Source: Planomicrobium soli (GTDB taxonomy: Bacteria > Bacillota > Bacilli > Bacillales_A > Planococcaceae). From it: a stretch of DNA of 64,000 nt. Below, in pieces: positions 10,085 to 18,330 of this stretch. The position numbers and the translations under genes were made by a program. The DNA is taken from assembly GCF_003014655.1 (NCBI RefSeq), contig NZ_PYAT01000012.1, positions 20,580 through 84,579 of the forward strand. Reading direction: 5' to 3'. The stretch's first letter is position 1. Each line of letters starts with the position of its first letter. Under the pieces are notes generated by a model. The model was not told where the DNA came from, made no database searches, and was given only the letters and a program-made list of their open reading frames with translations.

Positions 10085-10717
10085 ATGGAACATAGGAAAA
10101 CTTATAACGTGATAGAGTTAAAAACAAAACATGGCACGATTGTAGTTGAAGGACCAGTTCCTTCCAGCGAATTGAAAGAACTTGATTTTCACGAAGACCT
10201 GGTCGCTTTTCGCCCGCCCGAACAGCAGCATAAAGCGATCACCGGCATTGCTGATTTGCCGGAAGGCCGAATTCTAATTGCGCGCGATCAAAACACCATC
10301 GTCGGATATGTCACATTTCTGTATCCGGATCCTCTTGAACGCTGGTCTCAGGGCAAAATGGAAAATCTCATTGAACTCGGTGCGATTGAAGTTATCCCGA
10401 AATTCAGAGGCAGCGGCGTCGGAAAAGCTTTGCTTAAAGTCTCGATGATGGATGATGCGCTTGAAGATTTTATCGTCATCACCACCGAATATTATTGGCA
10501 TTGGGATTTAAAGGGAACCGGCTTGAATGTTTGGGAATACCGAAAAATTATGGAGAAAATGATGCAGGCAGGCGGCCTTGAATATTATGCCACTGATGAT
10601 CCTGAAATCAGCTCGCATCCGGCAAACTGTTTAATGGCTAAAATCGGCAGCCGCGTTGATCCCGAATCAGTCCAAAAATTTGACCAATTGCGCTTTATGA
10701 ACCGCTACATGTATTAA
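10085..10717 (+). CDS. acuA: AcuA, GNAT protein acetyltransferase for acetyl-CoA synthetase
   Basis: Acetylates the catalytic lysine of AcsA and switches it off when acetyl-CoA is plentiful. The GNAT domain is recognisable by the EVIPKFRGSGVGKALL acetyl-CoA-binding motif A (about residues 98-113). The 210-residue length matches the B. subtilis protein. The ribosome site GGCGGTG precedes the ATG. It is first in the acuABC operon, 17 bases before acuB, and divergent from its target acsA. Confidence 0.95.
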   Translation: MEHRKTYNVIELKTKHGTIVVEGPVPSSELKELDFHEDLVAFRPPEQQHKAITGIADLPEGRILIARDQNTIVGYVTFLYPDPLERWSQGKMENLIELGAIEVIPKFRGSGVGKALLKVSMMDDALEDFIVITTEYYWHWDLKGTGLNVWEYRKIMEKMMQAGGLEYYATDDPEISSHPANCLMAKIGSRVDPESVQKFDQLRFMNRYMY

Positions 10718-10734
10718 TTCTAAGGGGTGTAGGC

Positions 10735-11379
10735 ATGTTAGTTGAGGAAATTATGAAAACCACTATTTATTCGCTTCGGCCAGATCAAACCGTTAAAGAA
10801 GCTGTTCTGTTATTTGAAGAAAAACACATTCGCCATGCGCCGATCGTAGAAGACGGTAGATTGGTCGGGGTTTTATCAGACCGTGATTTGAAAGACGCAT
10901 TGCCTTCTCGCTTTGCCACTTCTCCACCACCTGAACGATATGAGAAAAGCCTGGAAAGCATTATGACGAAAAATCCTGTTACTGCTCACCCAATGGATTT
11001 TGTCGAAGAAATCGCTTTGGTGTTTTACGAACAACAAATCGGCTGCCTTCCTATTATCAGTGGGGAAAAACTTGTAGGCTTTTTAACAGAAACCGATTTG
11101 TTATACAAATACATTGAATTGACAGGAGCCCATCAACCCGGTTCTCAAATTGAAATTAAAGTTCCTAATCGTTCTGGCGTATTATACGAAGTCTCAAGAG
11201 TGTTTTACGAAAAAAACATCAACGTTTTGACTGTCTTGGTATACCCCGACAAACAAAATACCAATGATAAAATTTTGGTTTTCCGTGTCCAGACGATGAA
11301 TCCGATAGCTGTGATCCATGACTTACGTAAAGAAGGTTTTGATGTTTTATGGCCAAACACACCCAAAATGAACAAATAA
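10735..11379 (+). CDS. acuB: AcuB, CBS-pair and ACT domain protein
   Basis: Two CBS motifs (about residues 7-60 and 75-130; VEEIMKTTIYSLRP, SIMTKNPVTAHP) are followed by a C-terminal ACT domain (about 138-210, IEIKVPNRSGVLYEVSRVF). CBS pairs bind adenine nucleotides, so a regulatory, energy-sensing role in acetoin/acetate metabolism is plausible, but its exact function is not established. The 3' end overlaps the acuC start by 31 bases, implying coupled translation. Confidence 0.93.
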   Translation: MLVEEIMKTTIYSLRPDQTVKEAVLLFEEKHIRHAPIVEDGRLVGVLSDRDLKDALPSRFATSPPPERYEKSLESIMTKNPVTAHPMDFVEEIALVFYEQQIGCLPIISGEKLVGFLTETDLLYKYIELTGAHQPGSQIEIKVPNRSGVLYEVSRVFYEKNINVLTVLVYPDKQNTNDKILVFRVQTMNPIAVIHDLRKEGFDVLWPNTPKMNK

Positions 11380-12527
11380 AACATGCCGTCTTTGTCTATT
11401 CGGAAGATCAGTTGGGGTATAAGTTTTCTGAGACACATCCGTTCAACCAGAAACGGCTCGTTCTAACCATTGACTTGCTCAAAGAAATGAATGCGCTTTC
11501 AGATCATAATATAGTGCCGGCGCGTATAGCGACGGATGAAGAACTATTATTGGCTCATGATCAGCGATATATCGACATCGTAAAAAAAGCAAGCCGCGGA
11601 GAAATCTCCCCAGAATCCGGTGAAAGTTACGGCATTGGCACAGAAGATACTCCAATTTTCGAAAACATGCATGAAGCCAGTGCCCGTTTGGTAGGCGGAA
11701 CTTTGACCGCTGTCGATTACGTGATGGAAGGAAAAGCTCAGCATGCGCTCAATTTGGGGGGCGGCCTTCATCATGGCTTCCGTGGAAAAGCTTCTGGATT
11801 TTGCATATATAATGATAGTTCCGTCGCCATCAATTACCTTAAGAAAAAATACGGATCGCGCGTCCTTTATATCGATACTGACGCACACCATGGAGATGGC
11901 GTACAGTGGTGCTTTTACGAAGATCCGGATGTGTGCACTGTTTCCATCCACGAAACCGGACGTTATTTGTTTCCAGGTACAGGCAACATCAACGAACGCG
12001 GAAGCGGCCAAGGATATGGAACCAGTTTTAACTTTCCGATAGATGCTTTCACTGAAGATGAATCGTTTCTGGAAATTTACCGCACTTCCATGAAAGAAAT
12101 TATCGAGTTTTTCAAACCCGACGTTATCCTTACTCAAAATGGAGCAGATGCGCATTACTTGGACCCGCTGACGCATTTATACGGCACGATGAACATTTAC
12201 CGGGAGATACCCAAAATAGCTCATGAACTGGCTCACGAGTACTGTGAAGGCCGCTGGATTGCAGTTGGCGGAGGCGGTTACGATATATGGCGCGTTGTAC
12301 CTAGAGCCTGGTCTTTCCTTTGGATGGAAATGAACAACATTCCCCTTCCTGAAGGTAAATTGCCGGAAGCTTGGCTATCCAAGTGGCAGCCTGAATCACC
12401 TGTGCGGCTAATAGACACATGGCACGACCCTGATAATATGTATGAAGCCATTCCGCGAAAAGAAGAAATCACTGATAAAAACCAGCAGATGCTGAATAAA
12501 GCGTTGTATATGATTAGAAATGCGTAA
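11349..12527 (+). CDS. acuC: AcuC, class I histone-deacetylase-like protein deacetylase
   Basis: Zinc-dependent deacetylase that reactivates acetylated AcsA. HDAC signatures are present: GGGLHHGF with the paired histidines, the metal-binding DTDAHHGDG, SIHETGRYLFPGTG, and NGADAHYLDPL. At 392 residues it matches B. subtilis AcuC. The ATG at 11349 lies inside the acuB 3' end in another frame, so its translation is probably coupled to acuB. Together with acuA this gives both arms of lysine-acetylation control beside acsA. Confidence 0.95.
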   Translation: MAKHTQNEQIKHAVFVYSEDQLGYKFSETHPFNQKRLVLTIDLLKEMNALSDHNIVPARIATDEELLLAHDQRYIDIVKKASRGEISPESGESYGIGTEDTPIFENMHEASARLVGGTLTAVDYVMEGKAQHALNLGGGLHHGFRGKASGFCIYNDSSVAINYLKKKYGSRVLYIDTDAHHGDGVQWCFYEDPDVCTVSIHETGRYLFPGTGNINERGSGQGYGTSFNFPIDAFTEDESFLEIYRTSMKEIIEFFKPDVILTQNGADAHYLDPLTHLYGTMNIYREIPKIAHELAHEYCEGRWIAVGGGGYDIWRVVPRAWSFLWMEMNNIPLPEGKLPEAWLSKWQPESPVRLIDTWHDPDNMYEAIPRKEEITDKNQQMLNKALYMIRNA

Positions 12528-12553
12528 AAGCTCCCCGCTTGGGGAGCTTTTTT
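12527..12553. terminator. Bidirectional terminator between acuC and ccpA
   Basis: AAAGCTCCCC-GCTT-GGGGAGCTTTTTT hairpin between convergent genes. Confidence 0.9.
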
Positions 12554-13553
12554 AAGCGTTGTTTTTAGTAGATTGACGTTCTTCTATGCGATATGGAAGT
12601 ATCACTTGGTTTTCTTCGATTTCTTCTTTGTTCATATATTTTGTTAACAAACGCATGGATACAGCTCCGATATCGTATAAGGGGAATGCGATAGAGGTAA
12701 GCATAGGTCTCGCCATACGTGCTAATTTCGAGTTTTCATAGCTGATGATTTCCACATCTTCTGGAATCTTTTTTCCAATTCCTTCTAATCCATGTATAAC
12801 GCCGATCGACATTTCATCGTTGCTGACAAAATAAGCTGTCGGATCATATGGTTTCAATGCTTCAACAGCTTCCATGCCCTCTTCATAAGTATTATTGCAT
12901 TCGACAACCAATCGCTCTTCAAATTCAATCCCAGCGTCTACCAAAGCTTGTCTATAAGCTTTCAGCTTATAATCTTTGTTGACTTTTGACGTCATTGGAC
13001 CTGAAATAAAAGCGATTTTCTGATGGCCGTTATCGATCAGTTTTTTTACAGCTTCATAAGCTGCTCCATAATAATCGATATTGACCGATGCAATCGCAGA
13101 CGATTCGTCGATAGATCCGGCCAAAACAATCGGAGCTGAAGAACGTTCCATTTCGTGCAAAAGTTCTGGTGTAATAGCGCCGCTCATGAAAACAATTCCG
13201 TCCACTTGTTTGCCAAGCATGGTTTCCAATAATTGAAGTTCTTTGTTTTGGTTTTGGTCTGAATTCGACAAGATGATATTATAGCGGTACATTGTAGCGA
13301 TGTCCTCAATACCACGCGCAAGTTCGGCATACATACTGTTGGAAATATCAGGGATGATTACGCCTACTGTTGTAGTTTTTTTGCTGGCAAGCCCTCTTGC
13401 CACTGCATTGGGACGGTATCCCAATTCTTCTATAACTTTTAATACTTTCTTTCGTGTGGCAGGCTTTACATTTTGATTTCCGTTTACTACCCGTGAAACG
13501 GTAGCCATGGAAACATTCGCTTCTCTTGCCACATCATAAATTGTTACAGTCAT
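12552..13553 (-). CDS. ccpA: Catabolite control protein A (LacI family)
   Basis: Master regulator of carbon catabolite repression; with HPr-Ser46-P it binds cre sites. The N-terminal LacI-type helix-turn-helix is [20 protein letters not shown] (residues 4-23), followed by the hinge and a sugar-binding-protein-like core with [12 protein letters not shown] place the start at 13553, eight bases after AAAGGAGG, giving 333 residues, the normal CcpA length. A longer in-frame extension has no ribosome site. It is placed between acuABC and aroA as in B. subtilis. Confidence 0.97.
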   Translation of the reverse strand: MTVTIYDVAREANVSMATVSRVVNGNQNVKPATRKKVLKVIEELGYRPNAVARGLASKKTTTVGVIIPDISNSMYAELARGIEDIATMYRYNIILSNSDQNQNKELQLLETMLGKQVDGIVFMSGAITPELLHEMERSSAPIVLAGSIDESSAIASVNIDYYGAAYEAVKKLIDNGHQKIAFISGPMTSKVNKDYKLKAYRQALVDAGIEFEERLVVECNNTYEEGMEAVEALKPYDPTAYFVSNDEMSIGVIHGLEGIGKKIPEDVEIISYENSKLARMARPMLTSIAFPLYDIGAVSMRLLTKYMNKEEIEENQVILPYRIEERQSTKNNA

Positions 13554-13613
13554 TGTACGCCTCCTTTCCATTGCTCTTTTAATCATACGATAGAAACTTT
13601 CATTATATCAACT

Positions 13614-13643
13614 AAAAAAGAAAAGCCGGGTATATTCCCGGCT
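13614..13643 (-). terminator. Terminator of aroA
   Basis: GAGCCGGG-AATATA-CCCGGCTTTT on the minus strand followed by more T, eight bases after the stop. Confidence 0.85.
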
Positions 13644-13651
13644 CTTCGGTC

Positions 13652-14737
13652 TTATGCTTTCAATTCGTATTGCTTCATAAACTTCATCAAAGCATCGTAG
13701 TATTCGTCAAATTGAGGTATGCTCATTTGCTGTTGAGCATCAGATAAAGCAACTGCTGGATCTGGATGAACTTCAGCCATTACTCCGTCTGCACCAATAG
13801 CGATAGCTGCTTTGGCTGTAGGCAGCAGCAAATCACGGCGGCCGGTAGAATGAGTAACGTCGACAAACACCGGAAGGTGCGTTTCTTGTTTCAAAATTGG
13901 CACCGCAGAGATATCAAGCGTATTTCTTGTCGCTTTCTCGTATGTGCGAATTCCGCGTTCGCATAAGATGATTTGGCTGTTGCCGTTTGCAATAATGTAT
14001 TCCGCAGCATTGATGAACTCATCAATCGTTGCAGACAACCCTCTTTTCAAAAGAACCGGCTTATTGATTGAACCGACTGCTTTTAAAAGTTCAAAGTTTT
14101 GCATATTGCGGGCTCCGACTTGAACAACATCCACATAATCCAATGCAGCTTCTAGATGGTGTGGTGTAACGATTTCAGAAACTACGGCTAAGTTGTTTTC
14201 ATCAGCGGCCTTTTTCAACATTTTTAAGCCATCTAATCCAAGACCTTGGAAATCGTATGGAGAAGTACGAGGCTTGTAAGCACCTCCGCGAATCATTCGC
14301 AAACCTTTACCGCCAATCGCTTCAGCAACTTTTGAAACTTGCTCTTGAGACTCTACTGCACAAGGTCCAAAAATGAAAGACGGGCCACCTTCGCCGATTT
14401 TCTCGCCATTGATCGTAATGATTGTGTCTTCTGCTTTCTTCTTACGGGAAACCAATAATGCTTTACGGTGATCTTCTTCCTGCATATCAAGAGCTGATTT
14501 GAAAATCTCTTTAAATATGTGGTCAACCGTTTTTTGGTCTAATGGACCGCTATTGTTTTCTTTCAATAAATCAAGCATATGGCGTTCGCGCATTGGATCG
14601 AATTTTTCCATCCCTTGCTTTTCCTTCAATTGCCCGATGTCTTGCACAATTGAAGCCCTCTCGTTAATAAGGGATAGAATTTGAAGGTTTACTGCGTCTA
14701 CCTTTTCTCTTAGCTGCTCTAAATCTAAATTGCTCAT
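13652..14737 (-). CDS. aroA: Bifunctional chorismate mutase / DAHP synthase
   Basis: First step of the shikimate pathway (3-deoxy-7-phosphoheptulonate synthase) fused to an N-terminal AroQ-type chorismate mutase. The mutase is at about residues 1-90 ([20 protein letters not shown]), the DAHP synthase (type I beta/KDOPS-like) at about 105-355 with [23 protein letters not shown] and [13 protein letters not shown]. In B. subtilis the mutase domain provides feedback control by prephenate/chorismate. The start at 14737 follows AAAGGAG and gives 361 residues; an upstream in-frame ATG lacks a ribosome site. Commonly called aroA or aroG in Bacillus. Confidence 0.96.
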   Translation of the reverse strand: MSNLDLEQLREKVDAVNLQILSLINERASIVQDIGQLKEKQGMEKFDPMRERHMLDLLKENNSGPLDQKTVDHIFKEIFKSALDMQEEDHRKALLVSRKKKAEDTIITINGEKIGEGGPSFIFGPCAVESQEQVSKVAEAIGGKGLRMIRGGAYKPRTSPYDFQGLGLDGLKMLKKAADENNLAVVSEIVTPHHLEAALDYVDVVQVGARNMQNFELLKAVGSINKPVLLKRGLSATIDEFINAAEYIIANGNSQIILCERGIRTYEKATRNTLDISAVPILKQETHLPVFVDVTHSTGRRDLLLPTAKAAIAIGADGVMAEVHPDPAVALSDAQQQMSIPQFDEYYDALMKFMKQYELKA

Positions 14738-14798
14738 TCTCCAACTTCTCCTTTCGCAAATCACCTTACTTAGTGACTCATCTTAACATATTAAAACT

Positions 14799-14827
14799 AT
14801 TATATGCAAAGTATTCGGGAAAGTCAC
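14799..14827 (-). promoter_or_regulatory. Sigma-A promoter of aroA
   Basis: GTGACT (14827-14822), 17-base spacer, TATAAT (14804-14799) upstream of aroA on the minus strand. Confidence 0.6.
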
Positions 14828-14869
14828 GAAATATTTTAACGCTTCAACGCGCGAAAGTATATTGCGTAC

Positions 14870-14904
14870 AAAAAAGAGCCGAAGCTTGATAGCTTCGGCT
14901 CCTT
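14870..14904 (-). terminator. Terminator of the ytxGHJ operon
   Basis: GGAGCCGAAGCT-ATC-AAGCTTCGGCTC with a following T run, just past the ytxJ stop. Confidence 0.9.
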
Positions 14905-14906
14905 TG

Positions 14907-15236
14907 TTAAGCGAGAAATTCCTGCATTGCGTCACTTCTGATCTTGCCGTGAGAGGCGTGCCAATCAACAGTTTGATTAGAAAAATGAAACAGTTGAGGA
15001 GATTCATGTTTAATTTGCGTAATCTCCTCAATTGCCGTGGAAAGTTCCCGATCTTCTTGTACAACTAAAAATAGAAATAGTTGGTTAGGGTGCAGCGAAC
15101 AATATTCATTGTATTCATTCCAAGCAGCTGCTGACACTGGACATGTGTTGCTGTGTTTAAACAGCCAATAATGTTGAGTGCCTGAAGTGGCTTGTTTCAA
15201 ACCATCTAAATTTTGAACACGAACTAAATTTTTCAT
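14907..15236 (-). CDS. ytxJ: YtxJ, bacillithiol-linked monothiol bacilliredoxin
   Basis: Small thioredoxin-fold protein of the DUF2847/YtxJ family, proposed to remove bacillithiol from S-bacillithiolated proteins. The single active Cys is in SNTCPVSAAAW (about residue 31), the T-C-P-V/I-S motif of the family. I set the start at the ATG at 15236 preceded by GGGAGCGGG, giving 109 residues; an upstream in-frame TTG would only add five residues. Last gene of ytxG-ytxH-ytxJ, a general stress operon in B. subtilis. Confidence 0.92.
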   Translation of the reverse strand: MKNLVRVQNLDGLKQATSGTQHYWLFKHSNTCPVSAAAWNEYNEYCSLHPNQLFLFLVVQEDRELSTAIEEITQIKHESPQLFHFSNQTVDWHASHGKIRSDAMQEFLA

Positions 15237-15262
15237 GAAACCCGCTCCCAAAATATTTCGTA

Positions 15263-16201
15263 TTATTTATTTTTGTTGTTAGATTTATTTGAATTGTTTG
15301 AGCTGCTTGAGCTATTCGAGTTGCTCGAGTTGTTCCAACGGCCCGAATTATTCGTGTTTGACGATTTGTTTGAGCTGTTAGAAGTTGAACCTGAACCAGA
15401 TCCTTTATTGCTTGAAGTTCCAGTCGATCCTGTAGAACTCGCAGAACCTGAAGAACTTGTTGATCCTTTTGAAGCTGTTGAATCAGTAGAAGCAACAGGA
15501 TTAGTAGAACCTACTGTACCAGTAGTTCCTGACGCTGCAGTACCTGACGTCCCTTTAGATCCTGAAGCATTAGATGAACTTGATTTACTTTCTTCTTTCA
15601 CTTCTTCAACTGCTTCTCTTAAAGCATCTGCAGTAGATGTGAAGTTTTCTTGGCCGCTTGTTGTCGAAGTTGTATCGCTTTGGTTTTGAACAGTATCCAA
15701 CATTTCGATTGACTCTTCACCTTCAGAAGAAGCAGTGCCATCGTCCATTGGCGACTGGCCACCCTTAATGTTTTTAACCTTATCGACAACTTTTGAAGAT
15801 TGGTCTTTAACTTGCTGTGTCAATCCACCTGACTTTTCTTTGACAGTGTCTGTATAGCCAGCTGTCTTTTCTTTCAGGGTAGAAGCATGCGTATTAAGAT
15901 CCGAACGGAATTCTTTGCCGGTTTTTGGCGCTAAGAACAGGGCTGCTGCTGCACCGATAAGGCCGCCAATGATTACGCCTGTAAGAAAGCCTTTTGAAGA
16001 CGCTTCTTCTTCGTAGTCATACAAATCGTCATAGCGGTTCGCCATGCCATATGATTGCGGCACATACTCGCTTTGTTCAAAAGCGCTGCCGTTCTGTGAA
16101 TAATAAGTGTTGTTATATGCCGAATCATTGTAATTTGAGTTTTGCTGATTGTCTTGTGAATTTCGATTGTTGTTGTTTTGATTATTGTAGTTTTGTGTCA
16201 T
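15263..16201 (-). CDS. ytxH: YtxH-domain membrane protein with Ser/Asn/Gly-rich tail
   Basis: The conserved part is a YtxH (gas-vesicle-like) domain: one hydrophobic segment GVIIGGLIGAAAALFLAPKTG (about residues 75-95) followed by an amphipathic helical region (SDLNTHASTLKEKT). The N-terminus is Asn/Gln/Tyr-rich and the last 130 residues are almost all Ser, Thr, Asn, Gly and Ala, ending Lys/Asn-rich; this makes it about twice the length of B. subtilis YtxH. The start at 16201 follows GGAGGA. Function is not known beyond general stress induction. The antisense strand of the low-complexity region is open for 138 codons, which I treat as a shadow. Confidence 0.9.
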   Translation of the reverse strand: MTQNYNNQNNNNRNSQDNQQNSNYNDSAYNNTYYSQNGSAFEQSEYVPQSYGMANRYDDLYDYEEEASSKGFLTGVIIGGLIGAAAALFLAPKTGKEFRSDLNTHASTLKEKTAGYTDTVKEKSGGLTQQVKDQSSKVVDKVKNIKGGQSPMDDGTASSEGEESIEMLDTVQNQSDTTSTTSGQENFTSTADALREAVEEVKEESKSSSSNASGSKGTSGTAASGTTGTVGSTNPVASTDSTASKGSTSSSGSASSTGSTGTSSNKGSGSGSTSNSSNKSSNTNNSGRWNNSSNSNSSSSSNNSNKSNNKNK

Positions 16202-16232
16202 TAATAATTCCTCCAATTAATTTTAAGATTTC

Positions 16233-16724
16233 TTAAACTTGTTTATTGTGAGGCAATTGTTTTTGGCCAGGAACCGGCTCGTATGCAGAAGTTGCACGAG
16301 CTTCATAAATCTTGCGTTCCTTCCAAGTATCGCGGATTCCCATTAAGACATTGCTCCATTGCACAACTGTAGCAATTTTGTCCCGGTTATCTTCGACTTG
16401 TGAAGTGACAGAAGTCGTGATGTGACGAACGGATGAATTCAGATCTGTTACAGAATTCCCGACCCCTCTCACAGCATCCACAACCGTATTCAATTTCTGT
16501 GACTTGTCTTGGATGTCTTCTGCTAACTCATTTGTTTTATGAAGCAGATTCGTTGTTTCCAATGTTACACCTTGCAATTGATTTTCAAGACCTGCAACAG
16601 TTCCTGAAACTTCGTTTAGTGTGTTTTTTAGTGAGTTCAATGTCATTGCCAACGCAACGCACAACACTAAAAACCCTACTGCAGCCACGATAGCGGCTAT
16701 GTAAAGCAGTATTCTCCAATCCAT
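16233..16724 (-). CDS. ytxG: YtxG, DUF948 membrane-anchored coiled-coil protein
   Basis: DUF948 family: an N-terminal transmembrane helix (about residues 6-28, LLYIAAIVAAVGFLVLCVAL) followed by a heptad-rich helical region with SLKNTLNEVSGTVAGLENQL that probably forms a coiled coil on the cytoplasmic face. The 163 residues match the family. The start follows AAGGAGG. First gene of the ytxGHJ operon, behind a sigma-B-type promoter match. The molecular role is unknown. Confidence 0.92.
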   Translation of the reverse strand: MDWRILLYIAAIVAAVGFLVLCVALAMTLNSLKNTLNEVSGTVAGLENQLQGVTLETTNLLHKTNELAEDIQDKSQKLNTVVDAVRGVGNSVTDLNSSVRHITTSVTSQVEDNRDKIATVVQWSNVLMGIRDTWKERKIYEARATSAYEPVPGQKQLPHNKQV

Positions 16725-16762
16725 GTTGTTTCCTCCTTTTTAACTAACCGTTATATTGTTTT

Positions 16763-16788
16763 CTACCCCTACTGAAGTTCCACTAAAC
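16763..16788 (-). promoter_or_regulatory. Sigma-B-type promoter of ytxGHJ
   Basis: GTTTAG (16788-16783), 14-base spacer, GGGTAG (16768-16763), each five of six to the sigma-B consensus GTTTAA-N12-15-GGGTAT and 39 bases upstream of ytxG. The B. subtilis ytxGHJ operon is sigma-B dependent, so motif and context agree. Confidence 0.72.
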
Positions 16789-16837
16789 CAACCCCCTTTA
16801 CATTTATTCAACACACACGTATGAATTCCTGCCTAAA

Positions 16838-16872
16838 CAAAAAAACAGTTTAACCAAAAGGTTAAACTGTTT
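16838..16872 (-). terminator. Terminator of murC
   Basis: AAACAGTTTAACC-TTTT-GGTTAAACTGTTTTTTT on the minus strand; the stem overlaps the last codons and stop of murC. Confidence 0.88.
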
Positions 16873-18175
16873 CCTCTGTCTGAATCAAGTTTTCGAAAGC
16901 TTCTTGGAACTTTGTAACATCCCCAGCCCCCATGAACAAGAACACTGCATTGCCGTGCTCAAGCAAGTTGCTGACTCCATCTTCTTTCAATACATGGCTG
17001 CCTTCAATTTTCTCAGCTAAGTCCTGGATTGTCAGTACTCCGGCATTTTCACGTGCAGAGCCGAAGATGTCGCATAAATAAGTATGGTTGGCATCCGCTA
17101 AGCTGTCTGCAAATTCCTGCAAGAAAGTTTGAGTTCTCGAGAAAGTATGCGGCTGAAAAATGGCAACCAGTTCACGATCCGGAAATTTTTGGCGCGCAGA
17201 CTGCAGCGTTGCCCGAATTTCAGTCGGATGGTGCGCGTAGTCATCGATTAAGATACGACCACCGATTTCTGTTTGGGTAAATCTGCGATTCACGCCGCCA
17301 TAACTTGAAAATTGCTGCTGGATAACATCCGCTGGAATGTTCTCGTAATGGCACAAAGAAATTACTGCAAGCGCATTTAGAATGGTATGGTCGCCAAACA
17401 TCGGAATGGTGAATGTATGGAAAAACTCATTGCGGATCATTACATCAAAAGTAGTTCCGGAAGTCGTCTTTATAATGTTTTGTGCTTGGAAATCATTTTC
17501 TTCTCCCAGTCCATAATAGACTACTGGAATCGGTGCTTGGATTTTTTGCAAGTGTTCATCATCGCCACAAGCAATAATGCATTTTTTTACTTGCTGAGCC
17601 ATTTCTTCAAACGCGCTGAAAACATCTTCAATGCCGCTGAAGTAATCCGGATGATCGAAATCGATATTGGTCATGATCGCGTAATCCGGATGATAAGCTA
17701 AAAAGTGGCGGCGGTATTCACAAGCTTCCAGTACGAAGAAGTGCGAATCCTCTTTGCCATAACCTGTACCATCCCCGATCAAATAGGAAACTGGTTTATG
17801 GCCGTTCAATACATGCGCCATTAAACCCGTTGTAGAAGTTTTGCCATGCGCTCCTGTTATTGCAACCGAAACATATTGTTTCATCAAATCGCCCAGGAAC
17901 TCGTGATAGCGGATGATTGTCGCTCCCAGCTCTTTTGCTTTAACAAGTTCTGGATGGTTATCGTTGAAAGCATTGCCGGCTACGATCGTCATATTTGCTT
18001 CAATATTGTCCGGATCAAAAGGCAAGATGGTGATGCCTCTTTCGCGAAGCCGGTCCTCTGTAAAAAAGTGCTGCTCTATATCGGAACCTTGAACCTGTTC
18101 CCCCATATCATGCATGATTTGTGCAAGCGGGCTCATTCCGGCGCCTTTAATGCCCGTAAAATGTAAGACTGTCAT
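16862..18175 (-). CDS. murC: UDP-N-acetylmuramate--L-alanine ligase
   Basis: Cytoplasmic Mur ligase that adds the first amino acid to UDP-MurNAc. Rossmann domain at the N-terminus ([14 protein letters not shown]), ATP-binding [13 protein letters not shown] with GAHGKT at residues 108-113, and later [10 protein letters not shown] and FQPHTFSRT. The 437 residues match Firmicute MurC. The start follows GGAGGTCC. It sits downstream of sftA with its own promoter, as in B. subtilis. Confidence 0.98.
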   Translation of the reverse strand: MTVLHFTGIKGAGMSPLAQIMHDMGEQVQGSDIEQHFFTEDRLRERGITILPFDPDNIEANMTIVAGNAFNDNHPELVKAKELGATIIRYHEFLGDLMKQYVSVAITGAHGKTSTTGLMAHVLNGHKPVSYLIGDGTGYGKEDSHFFVLEACEYRRHFLAYHPDYAIMTNIDFDHPDYFSGIEDVFSAFEEMAQQVKKCIIACGDDEHLQKIQAPIPVVYYGLGEENDFQAQNIIKTTSGTTFDVMIRNEFFHTFTIPMFGDHTILNALAVISLCHYENIPADVIQQQFSSYGGVNRRFTQTEIGGRILIDDYAHHPTEIRATLQSARQKFPDRELVAIFQPHTFSRTQTFLQEFADSLADANHTYLCDIFGSARENAGVLTIQDLAEKIEGSHVLKEDGVSNLLEHGNAVFLFMGAGDVTKFQEAFENLIQTEETV

Positions 18176-18208
18176 AAGTGGACCTCCTGTGGAAGCTGAA
18201 AATTAGTC

Positions 18209-18235
18209 TATAAAGCCCTTGGGAGGCTTTATAGC
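18209..18235 (-). promoter_or_regulatory. Hairpin in the murC 5' leader
   Basis: TATAAAGCC-TCCCAAG-GGCTTTATA inverted repeat between the promoter and the murC start, without a T tract on the minus strand, so not an obvious terminator. It could stabilise the mRNA or take part in leader regulation. Confidence 0.35.
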
Positions 18236-18260
18236 TGGTTTTTATATAACTAAGTTTGTA

Positions 18261-18289
18261 ATTATATCATATTTTTATGTTGTTCATAA
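18261..18289 (-). promoter_or_regulatory. Promoter of murC
   Basis: Extended -10 TGATATAAT (TATAAT at 18266-18261) with a weak TTATGA 17 bases upstream on the minus strand. Confidence 0.5.
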
Positions 18290-18330
18290 ATGACCGATAG
18301 TTTTTACTATTCGTGCAGTTCGCAGGGAGA

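Noticed and set aside
14783..15064. 93-codon frame between aroA and ytxJ
   Set aside because: It spans the ytxJ terminator and the antisense/alternate frame of ytxJ and the aroA promoter.
15273..15689. 138-codon open frame antisense to the ytxH tail, rich in Glu, Leu, Pro and Val
   Set aside because: It is the complement of a Ser/Thr/Gly/Asn low-complexity stretch, which removes stop codons on the other strand. No ribosome site precedes it.
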